16,403 nt of DNA from JAZDPK01 sp043797615 (GTDB lineage: Bacteria > Patescibacteriota > Patescibacteriia > UBA11705 > JABHMO01): positions 1 through 16,403 of the forward strand of contig JAZDPK010000057.1 in the NCBI GenBank assembly GCA_043797615.1. Reading direction: 5' to 3'. Of the stretch, positions 6,643-11,653 are shown piece after piece. How positions within the stretch are numbered: position 1 is the first letter of the stretch; the number at the start of each line of letters is the position of its first letter. Position numbers and translations under genes: made by a program. The notes beneath the pieces are model-generated. The model was not told the origin of the DNA. It did no database searches and worked only from the letters and a program-made list of their open reading frames with translations.

Positions 6643-6765
6643 GGATTTTTTCGCGAGAAAAAATCCGCCCTCCGTAGCTTTAGCGAAGGAGGGCGAATTC
6701 AACTATAGGACGGGTGTCCTCCTACGCGTAAAGCTTCGGAGGACATTTCAACCGAAGGTTGAAAT
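6643..6765 (+). repeat. Chain of repeat-family hairpins inside rnpB
   Basis: Four hairpins follow each other. 6643-6651 pairs with 6658-6666 (GGATTTTTT arms). CGCCCTCC (6666-6673) pairs with GGAGGGCG (6688-6695) around GTAGCTTTAGCGAA. TGTCCTCC (6715-6722) pairs with GGAGGACA (6738-6745) around TACGCGTAAAGCTTC. ATTTCAACC (6745-6753) pairs with GGTTGAAAT (6757-6765) around GAA. The second and third carry the AGCTTTA-GCG loop core found elsewhere in the window. Confidence 0.85.
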
Positions 6766-6861
6766 GAAACGGCTAAATCCTTACTTGGAAGCAAGGGCAA
6801 ATTAGGTAGCCTGCTCGAGCTTGGCAGCAATGCCCGGCCCAGATAGATGACAGTGAAAACC

Positions 6862-6885
6862 CGCCTACGCCGCAAGGCTTCGGCG
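6862..6885 (+). repeat. Further repeat-like hairpin in rnpB
   Basis: CGCC (6862-6865) pairs with GGCG (6882-6885) around TACGCCGCAAGGCTTC, which matches the TACGC...GCTTC form of the loop at 6723-6737 apart from a G/C-richer centre. It sits just 5' of the conserved ACAGAATCCGGCTTA. Confidence 0.55.
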
Positions 6886-6929
6886 AGGTAAACAGAATCC
6901 GGCTTATTCGCTCGTTTGGGGCTAAAAAG

Positions 6930-6957
6930 ATCGCGGTTATCCGCGGTTTTTTTATTT
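6930..6957 (+). terminator. Rho-independent terminator of rnpB
   Basis: CGCGG (6932-6936) and CCGCG (6941-6945) form a stem with a TTAT loop, extended by wobble pairs, followed by a run of seven T. Confidence 0.9.
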
Positions 6958-6967
6958 TAAAAATCGG

Positions 6968-6995
6968 TTGACATATCCGATGTTTGTGCTAAAAT
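6968..6995 (+). promoter_or_regulatory. Promoter of the small two-gene operon
   Basis: TTGACA (6968-6973), a 16-base spacer and TAAAAT (6990-6995) lie right after the rnpB terminator. The expected start of transcription is about 7002. Confidence 0.75.
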
Positions 6996-7003
6996 TCAAT
7001 ATC

Positions 7004-7019
7004 GTCAAAGCACTTTGAC
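7004..7019. promoter_or_regulatory. Perfect inverted repeat at the transcript start
   Basis: GTCAAAG (7004-7010) and CTTTGAC (7013-7019) flank a CA dinucleotide. It begins 9 bases after the -10 element, so it is either an operator covering the start site or a 5'-terminal mRNA hairpin. Confidence 0.6.
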
Positions 7020-7061
7020 AATTCGAGGTCAGTTTAACCCCAAACTAAGGAAAAGGAGCAG

Positions 7062-7511
7062 ATGAAAATGAAAACATTGAAGCAAGCAGTCATGATCGTT
7101 ATCGCAGTAGGAGGGATCCTTTTGATTATCGGGTATGGCATTGTAAATCCGCCGTTAAATAAAAAAGAGGCGTTAAAAATTAATCTTGAAGCTGTACCGC
7201 GAATCGACATTTCACAGGTGAAAAAGGCGGTCGAGTTCAATCCGCATCATCTGGAAATCACGGAACTGAAGCCGTTGCAGATAATTGAAGTGAACATGGA
7301 AGGTTCTGGCGAACAAAATGAGTGCTATTTGAAAGAATGGCCTTCATCTAATCGTTGCATCGATTGGGTCAATGCAGTGGTTAGACAGATTGAAGAAAAA
7401 TACAAAAACCAATTCGAAATCAAAATCGAATATTCAGGCGGCGGAATGTATGACAAGCACTGGGACACCAAAGCGACGATGATGTTTTATCCGAAACAAA
7501 AGAAATATTAA
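7062..7511 (+). CDS. Unrecognised membrane-anchored protein
   Basis: I do not recognise a family. The 149-residue product has a basic N-terminus and one membrane helix at about 8-27, followed by a hydrophilic region probably outside the cytoplasm, with two cysteines (C88, C99) close enough for a disulfide. There is no lipobox. Two ATGs compete: 7062 is only 3 bases from the SD AAGGAG (7053-7058), while 7068 is 9 bases away, so the true protein may lack the first two residues. Promoter, inverted repeat, SD and a closely following second gene with a terminator show a deliberate expression unit. The clear SD sets it apart from the housekeeping genes around it, which lack one. Confidence 0.8.
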   Translation: MKMKTLKQAVMIVIAVGGILLIIGYGIVNPPLNKKEALKINLEAVPRIDISQVKKAVEFNPHHLEITELKPLQIIEVNMEGSGEQNECYLKEWPSSNRCIDWVNAVVRQIEEKYKNQFEIKIEYSGGGMYDKHWDTKATMMFYPKQKKY

Positions 7512-7522
7512 AGGAGCGGAAA

Positions 7523-7858
7523 ATGAAAGGAACAGACAGCTTCAAGAAATCCTGCCAAAAAAATTATCAGCGGCTGCTGCGGCGCGTTGTTTTTCCGGGC
7601 GGCATCACGAAGCAAGAGAAAGAGATGTTAAAAGCGCTCATGAAAAATTTGACCGGATTCGCGGACGTTGACATTCCGACCGTCTGCAATTTGTTCGGAA
7701 TTAAGGAAGATCAAGTTAAGAAAATTCTCGAATGCTGCCGATTGAAAATCAAGGATAAGTCAGAAATTCCCATGTTCAAAATCATAAAACATTCGCAAGG
7801 GCTCGCGCCGGAAGTCGTGGTTTTCAAAAAAGGAGTGCACGGATTTCTGGATTCATGA
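7523..7858 (+). CDS. Unrecognised small protein, possible helix-turn-helix
   Basis: I do not recognise a family. The 111-residue protein is soluble, with a basic N-terminus. Residues about 45-71 (GFADVDIPTVCNLFGIKEDQVKKILE) read like a helix-turn-helix: a helix, a GIKEDQV-type turn and a second helix. This is a resemblance only. The SD AAGGAG (7511-7516) is 6 bases before the ATG and overlaps the stop codon of the preceding gene, which suggests translational coupling. A terminator follows at 7894. If it binds DNA, the inverted repeat at 7004-7019 is an obvious candidate site for autoregulation, but nothing here proves it. Confidence 0.75.
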   Translation: MKGTDSFKKSCQKNYQRLLRRVVFPGGITKQEKEMLKALMKNLTGFADVDIPTVCNLFGIKEDQVKKILECCRLKIKDKSEIPMFKIIKHSQGLAPEVVVFKKGVHGFLDS

Positions 7859-7893
7859 TTTCCCGTTGATCAGTTGAAGATTACATGAAAAGC

Positions 7894-7927
7894 AAAAGCC
7901 CCTCGGCGAAACACCGGGCGGCTTTTT
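7894..7927 (+). terminator. Rho-independent terminator of the two-gene operon
   Basis: AAAAGCC (7894-7900) pairs with GGCTTTT (7920-7926). CCTCGG pairs partly with CCGGGC inside, around a CGAAACA loop, and a T run closes it. Confidence 0.85.
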
Positions 7928-7998
7928 GATTGTTACTAATTACGAATCTTTACAAATATACGAATTTACAAATTTATATAGAGATTTAAATCTTTATT

Positions 7999-8049
7999 CC
8001 CGCACAACCTGCCTCCGCCTTAAGCTACGGCAAGGCGGGCGAGTGCGGG
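7999..8049. repeat. Nested palindromic element
   Basis: CCCGCAC (7999-8005) pairs with GTGCGGG (8043-8049). Inside, CCGCCTT (8015-8021) pairs with AAGGCGG (8032-8038) around AAGCTACGGC, a member of the AGCTACGG loop family. This opens a gene-free stretch that extends to the trpS stop at 8483; the first part, 7930-7998, is A/T-rich without visible signals. Confidence 0.75.
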
Positions 8050-8059
8050 GTAAGATTGT

Positions 8060-8163
8060 AATTATCCCTGACTCGTCTCGGCCACCGTAGTTTTCTTGAA
8101 CACCGAAGCTTTATGCGTAGGTGTTAACGAAGGCGGCTTGTCAGGGCGCGTCTTGGGATAATT
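8060..8163. repeat. Inverted-repeat-bounded element containing a second inserted palindrome
   Basis: The element is bounded by AATTATCCC (8060-8068) and GGGATAATT (8155-8163), perfect 9-bp inverted ends. Inside, CCTGAC faces GTCAGG, then a CCGTAGTT...AACGAAGGCGG core like that at 173-192. That core is split by another complete hairpin: AACACC (8099-8104) pairs with GGTGTT (8120-8125) around GAAGCTTTATGCGTA. The right end shares its AATT with the next element. Confidence 0.8.
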
Positions 8164-8236
8164 ACCCCTGCATTTAGGCAGGGGAAGTCTTAAAAATGTT
8201 ACTTTGGAGACGACCGCCCTAAATGGCGGGGTAATT
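8160..8236. repeat. Inverted-repeat-bounded element with a hairpin at each end
   Basis: AATTACCCC (8160-8168) and GGGGTAATT (8228-8236) bound a 77-base unit. Each end is itself a hairpin: CCCCTGC (8165-8171) with GCAGGGG (8178-8184), and CCGCC (8214-8218) with GGCGG (8225-8229), with ATTTAG or CTAAAT loops. The two ends are reverse complements of each other except for changes that preserve each stem. Confidence 0.8.
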
Positions 8237-8278
8237 TAAATGAGTAGAGTTCGGCTAAGAAAGTTTTGAATCTTTCCT

Positions 8279-8304
8279 CCCGCATTCAAAATGCGGGGTA
8301 ATTT
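8279..8304. repeat. Half element: CCCGCATT hairpin plus GGGGTAATT
   Basis: CCCGCATT (8279-8286) pairs perfectly with AATGCGGG (8290-8297) around CAA and is followed by GTAATT. It is a near copy of 216-240 at the left edge. Confidence 0.75.
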
Positions 8305-8356
8305 AAATCGCGCATGAGCGCGGTTGTCGCCCCTTTTTCAGCGCGGCAAAATAAAA

Positions 8357-8463
8357 GCGCTGTCGGATGCAGATTGCTTCGTCGTTGAAGCTCCCTGCCT
8401 GCTCGCCGTCGCGTAGCCGCTATGGCGGAGCACGGCCGGTAGGCAGGCTCGCAATGACAGCGC
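8357..8463. repeat. Multi-layer nested palindrome downstream of trpS
   Basis: The layers run from outside in. GCGCTGTC (8357-8364) with GACAGCGC (8456-8463). ATTGC (8373-8377) with GCAAT (8451-8455). CCTGCCT (8394-8400) with AGGCAGG (8441-8447). Then GCCGT with ACGGC and CCGC with GCGG around a TATG loop. The middle layer is the repeat type of 1741-1769 and 15625-15652, here split by the 54-base element. It lies just after the trpS stop codon and might double as a terminator, though no T run follows on the minus strand. Confidence 0.85.
8394..8447. repeat. 54-bp repeat, copy 1
   Basis: This is identical to 14083-14136 except at two positions (the 8th and 47th bases). It has CCTGCCT/AGGCAGG ends and an inner CTCGCCGTCGCGTAGCCGC...GCGGAGCACGGCCGG hairpin. 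This copy is embedded in the ATTGC...GCAAT repeat. Confidence 0.9.
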
Positions 8464-8482
8464 CTTGAAGTTTAAATGTAGA

Positions 8483-9457
8483 TTATAACCCCAGTTTTTT
8501 CTTCACGATTTTCATTTTCGCTTCGGCCAGCTTCCGCGCTTTGGCCGCGCCTTTTTCCAAGACGGATTCCAGCTCTTTGTCCGTGATCGAATTGAATTTT
8601 TTCTGGATCGGGTCGAGGAATTTGATGATTTCTTCGGCCAAGGCGTTTTTGAAATCGCCGTATCCCTTGCCGATAAATTCTTTTTCAATGTCTTTGATTT
8701 CCTTGCCGGAAACCGCGCAATAAATCGACAGGAGATTGGCGAGCGCCGGCTTTTTTTCCGTATAAACGATTTCCGCGCCGGAATCGGTCACCGCTTTTTT
8801 GATTTTTTGGCGGATGGCGTCCGGGCTGTCGGTCATGGAGATGAAATTGTTCTTGTTCGACGCGCTCTTGCTCATTTTTTTCAGCGGACCGTCCAGTCCC
8901 ATTATTCTGGCGGTCATTTTATTGATCAAAACCTCAGGCACGAAGAACGTTTCGCCGAATTTGGCGTTGAATTTTTTCGCGATCGTTCTTGTCAATTCCA
9001 CGTGCTGGATCTGGTCTTCGCCAACCGGCACGACGTTCGTGTCGTAAAGCAGAATGTCCGCCGCCATGAGGCATGGGTAAGTGAACAGGCCGGCGTTGAT
9101 GTTCTCTTTATGCTGTTTTGATTTGTCTTTGAACTGGGTCATGCGCTCCAGCTCGGATATCGGGGTTACGGTGTTCAAAATCCAGCCGAGTTCATTGTGC
9201 TCTTTCACGTCCGACTGGCGGAAAATGACGTTTTTCTCCGGATCGACGCCGCAAGCCAGATATAATTTCGCCAAAGTTTTTATGTTCTGGCCAAGCTCTT
9301 CCGGCTTTTGGTAGACGGTGAGGCTGTGCAGATCGGCGATGAAGAACAGGCATTCGTATGCGTCCTGCAATTTCAGCCAGTTGTGCATGGCGCCGAAATA
9401 ATTGCCAAGATGGATGATGCCGGACGGCTGGATGCCGCTGATGACGATTTTTTTCAT
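8483..9457 (-). CDS. trpS: Tryptophanyl-tRNA synthetase
   Basis: This cytosolic class I synthetase charges tRNA-Trp. From the chosen start the protein is 324 residues, the usual length. It begins MKKIVISGIQPSGIIHLGNY with the HIGH-like signature HLGN (16-19). AADILLYDTNVVPVGEDQIQHVELTR is the typical TrpS tryptophan/ATP pocket segment, and KMSKS is at 194-198. An upstream in-frame ATG at 9484 would add nine residues, but that stretch is encoded partly by the palindromic repeat at 9472-9501 and is not conserved-looking, so the MKK start is preferred. No SD is present. It follows RNase J by about 120 bases on the same strand and may be read through from it or from a weak promoter at 9562-9591. 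Confidence 0.96.
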   Translation of the reverse strand: MKKIVISGIQPSGIIHLGNYFGAMHNWLKLQDAYECLFFIADLHSLTVYQKPEELGQNIKTLAKLYLACGVDPEKNVIFRQSDVKEHNELGWILNTVTPISELERMTQFKDKSKQHKENINAGLFTYPCLMAADILLYDTNVVPVGEDQIQHVELTRTIAKKFNAKFGETFFVPEVLINKMTARIMGLDGPLKKMSKSASNKNNFISMTDSPDAIRQKIKKAVTDSGAEIVYTEKKPALANLLSIYCAVSGKEIKDIEKEFIGKGYGDFKNALAEEIIKFLDPIQKKFNSITDKELESVLEKGAAKARKLAEAKMKIVKKKLGL

Positions 9458-9471
9458 ATTGTTTTCACGAA

Positions 9472-9501
9472 CCTGTCTTCGCAATGCTACGGCAAGGCAG
9501 G
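9472..9501. repeat. Palindromic repeat upstream of trpS
   Basis: CCTGTCTT (9472-9479) faces AAGGCAGG (9494-9501) with one wobble pair, around CGCAATGCTACGGC. It resembles 8012-8038 and adds a false N-terminal extension to the trpS reading frame. Degenerate CGAATT/ATTCG words follow at 9502-9570. Confidence 0.65.
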
Positions 9502-9561
9502 CGAATTAAAGCGAATTATCACGAATTAATTCGGAAAATTTATTCGCGGCATTCGCATAAT

Positions 9562-9591
9562 ATTATATTCGCATCAAATTTTAAACTTCAA
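9562..9591 (-). promoter_or_regulatory. Candidate promoter of trpS
   Basis: On the minus strand TTGAAG (complement of 9586-9591, inside the RNase J coding end) is followed after 18 bases by a perfect TATAAT (complement of 9562-9567). The -35 is weak. Confidence 0.4.
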
Positions 9592-11527
9592 TAACCACGG
9601 GCAAGACCATTGGCCGTCTCTTTGTTTTTTTGTAGAGGAAAGAGCCGATGCCGTTGCGCAGTTTGTTTTTTATTTCCATGATGTCGGCGTTAAAGTTTTT
9701 TCCTTTGTCTTTGCAGATTTTTTTGACGAGGCCGCGCGCTTCCTCGATCAATTTCTTGTTTTCTTTCATATAAACGAAGCCGCGCGAAATGATGTCCGGG
9801 CTGCCGACCAGTTCGCCGGTTTTTCGCTTGACCGTGGCGATGACCACGAACATGCCGTCATCGGCCATCATGCGCCGGTCGCGCAAAACGACTTGGCTGA
9901 TGTCGCCGACGCCCAGGCCGTCGACAAAAACGTAGCTGGCATCGGTCTTTTTCGGCGAAACAGCCGCTTTGCCGGCATGGAATTCGATGATCGAGCCGTT
10001 GTCCAGCACGAAAATGCGCTCTTTCGGAAAGCCGATACTGACAGCCAGCTTGGCCGCTTCCTTCAGCATGTAATGGTTGGCGTATACCGGCAGAAAATAA
10101 GTCGGCCGGATCTGGCGGAGCATGTCTTTGATCGTGGCGGCGTTGCAGTGTCCGCTCGTGTGCACGTCCATGATGCTGTTGTGGATGACATTGTCGCATT
10201 CGCGGTAGAGATTGTCTTTTAACCTTTGAATCGTCCGTTCGTTGCCCGGGATAACCGACGAGGAAAAAATAATCGTGTCGTTTTTCCGTATCTTCACATG
10301 CTGGTCGTCGCCGCTGATTATTCTCGACAGCGCGGCGTTGCCCTCGCCCTGGGCGCCGGTGCAGATGATGATGGTTTTGTTCTCCGGCACTTTGTGGATG
10401 CCTTCGACCGGAATAAGCGTGCCTTTGTCTATCTTAACATAGCCCAGTTCTTTGGCGATTTCAATGTTCATTTTCATGCTGTAGCCGACCAAGGCGACTT
10501 TTTTGCCGACGGTTTTCGCGTATTCGAGCAAATGCCCGACGCGCTTGATCTGCGACGAGAATGTGCCGATGATCACTTTGCCCTTGGCTTCGTCGATCAG
10601 TTTTTCAAGATTGGCGTACATCGTCCGTTCGGAAATTTTTTCCGTGGAAGTGTCGATCGCGCCCAGGCTTTCCAGCATGAGGATCGTCGGCTTGGGCAGC
10701 TTGGACAGATGATGGTAGGTCAGGATCTTGCCGCTCACCGGATGGAGATCCATTGTCCAGTCGCCCGGGTGGATGACCGTTCCGGACGGCGTATTGATGA
10801 TGACGCCGACCGCGTCCATGATCGAGTGTTCGACTTTGAAAAAGCCGATGCGGAACCGGCCGAAGGTGAATCGATCGTTTTCCGATTTTATCCGCATCAC
10901 ATTTAAATTTTTTATCGAATCAGGCTCGATGTCCTCCATCCTTTTTTTGACGAGCGCGATGGTCAGATCGCGGCCGATGAGCAGGGGATAGCCGATTTTT
11001 TTCAATAATAAGGGCGCGGCGCCGATGTGGTCCAAATGGCCGTGGCTTAAAATTACGGCTCTGATGTTTTTTTCTTTGCCTTCCAGATAGCTCACGTTCG
11101 GAATGATGTAGTCGATGCCCGGCATGTCTTCTTCCGGAAACTGGATGCCCATATCCAGAATGATGATGTCTTTGCCGTATTCGAAAATCGTCATGTTGCG
11201 GCCGACTTCTTCCTGGCCGCCGAGCGGAATGATTCGGAGCTTTTCCGCATTTTGCCTGACCGGAGCGGATGGCGGCCGGACCGCGGCCGGTTTGACGGCG
11301 CTGGCAGGCCTGCCGGAAAAGGCGGGACGCGCCGCTGTTTGCGCTTTGGCCGCAGCCGGCGGATATGGAGCAAGCGTTTTCCGGTTGATTCTTTGCGCGT
11401 TGAAACGGCCATGACCGCGGCGCTGGCTGAAGCGGTTTTGTCCGGCGTTCGGTCTGCCCGCAAACGAGGGGCGCCGCCGCGAGAAATATCGGCGCGGTTG
11501 TTTTTGAATTAAAGTTTTTTCTGTCAT
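9581..11527 (-). CDS. rnj: Ribonuclease J
   Basis: This 648-residue metallo-beta-lactamase/beta-CASP RNase has 5' exonuclease and endonuclease activity in mRNA decay and rRNA maturation. Residues 1 to about 93 form a low-complexity Arg/Ala/Pro-rich extension, probably disordered and RNA-binding, longer than in Bacillus RNase J. The catalytic domain starts LRIIPLGGQEEVGRNM (97-112) with HGHLDH (162-167) as zinc ligands. GTVIHPGDWTMD carries the next metal ligand and the beta-CASP motif HTSGH occurs before the PTYFLPVYANH segment. The C-terminal domain ends in LPVVIEV and appears complete. No SD precedes the ATG; the leader is A/T-rich. Upstream is a 126-base spacer with two perfect palindromes. 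It is likely co-transcribed with the substrate-binding protein gene. Confidence 0.95.
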   Translation of the reverse strand: MTEKTLIQKQPRRYFSRRRPSFAGRPNAGQNRFSQRRGHGRFNAQRINRKTLAPYPPAAAKAQTAARPAFSGRPASAVKPAAVRPPSAPVRQNAEKLRIIPLGGQEEVGRNMTIFEYGKDIIILDMGIQFPEEDMPGIDYIIPNVSYLEGKEKNIRAVILSHGHLDHIGAAPLLLKKIGYPLLIGRDLTIALVKKRMEDIEPDSIKNLNVMRIKSENDRFTFGRFRIGFFKVEHSIMDAVGVIINTPSGTVIHPGDWTMDLHPVSGKILTYHHLSKLPKPTILMLESLGAIDTSTEKISERTMYANLEKLIDEAKGKVIIGTFSSQIKRVGHLLEYAKTVGKKVALVGYSMKMNIEIAKELGYVKIDKGTLIPVEGIHKVPENKTIIICTGAQGEGNAALSRIISGDDQHVKIRKNDTIIFSSSVIPGNERTIQRLKDNLYRECDNVIHNSIMDVHTSGHCNAATIKDMLRQIRPTYFLPVYANHYMLKEAAKLAVSIGFPKERIFVLDNGSIIEFHAGKAAVSPKKTDASYVFVDGLGVGDISQVVLRDRRMMADDGMFVVIATVKRKTGELVGSPDIISRGFVYMKENKKLIEEARGLVKKICKDKGKNFNADIMEIKNKLRNGIGSFLYKKTKRRPMVLPVVIEV

Positions 11528-11574
11528 AATTTTTTTAAAATAAAATAATTTTGATTAATGTTTTTTTGATTTAG

Positions 11575-11636
11575 GCGAGCTTGGCCAAGCTCGCAATGGG
11601 CTCCGTTCGGGTGAGCTTGGCCAAGCTCACCCGAAC
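11575..11636. repeat. Two perfect palindromes sharing the GAGCTTGGCCAAGCTC core
   Basis: 11575-11594 is a 20-bp perfect palindrome and 11605-11636 a 32-bp perfect palindrome. Both are centred on TTGGCCAA with GAGC/GCTC flanks; only the outer arms differ (GC versus GTTCGGGT). They lie between the substrate-binding protein stop and the RNase J start. On the minus strand no T run follows them, so simple termination before RNase J is not indicated. Confidence 0.9.
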
Positions 11637-11653
11637 AAGCCTTTTGATTTTTT

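Larger units (their letters stand above)
6513..6921 (+). ncRNA. rnpB: RNase P RNA (bacterial type), with inserted hairpins
   Basis: This is the catalytic RNA that removes 5' leaders from precursor tRNAs. The universally conserved 5' core GAGGAAAGTCCGGACTTCC lies at 6557-6575, the GGCAAATTAGG element around 6797, AGATAGATGACAG at 6841-6853 and the 3' core ACAGAATCCGGCTTA at 6892-6906. The ends close as P1: CCCAAAC (6515-6521) pairs with GTTTGGG (6914-6920). The region 6643-6765, which by position should correspond to the variable P12-P14 periphery, is a chain of four simple hairpins. Two of these have the loop of the genome's palindromic repeat family, and a fifth lies at 6862-6885. The conserved core is intact, so the RNA is probably functional. 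The promoter directly upstream and the terminator directly downstream define the ends. Confidence 0.95.

Noticed and set aside
8357..8463. Intrinsic terminator of trpS
   Set aside because: The fold is strong but no T run follows on the minus strand, and its layers match repeats found elsewhere, so the repeat explanation is better.
10226..10906. Plus-strand open frame of 226 codons
   Set aside because: It is antisense to RNase J, with no recognisable motif and no ribosome binding site.
11605..11636. Terminator between the substrate-binding protein and RNase J
   Set aside because: The T-rich stretch lies on the plus-strand side only, where no gene ends.
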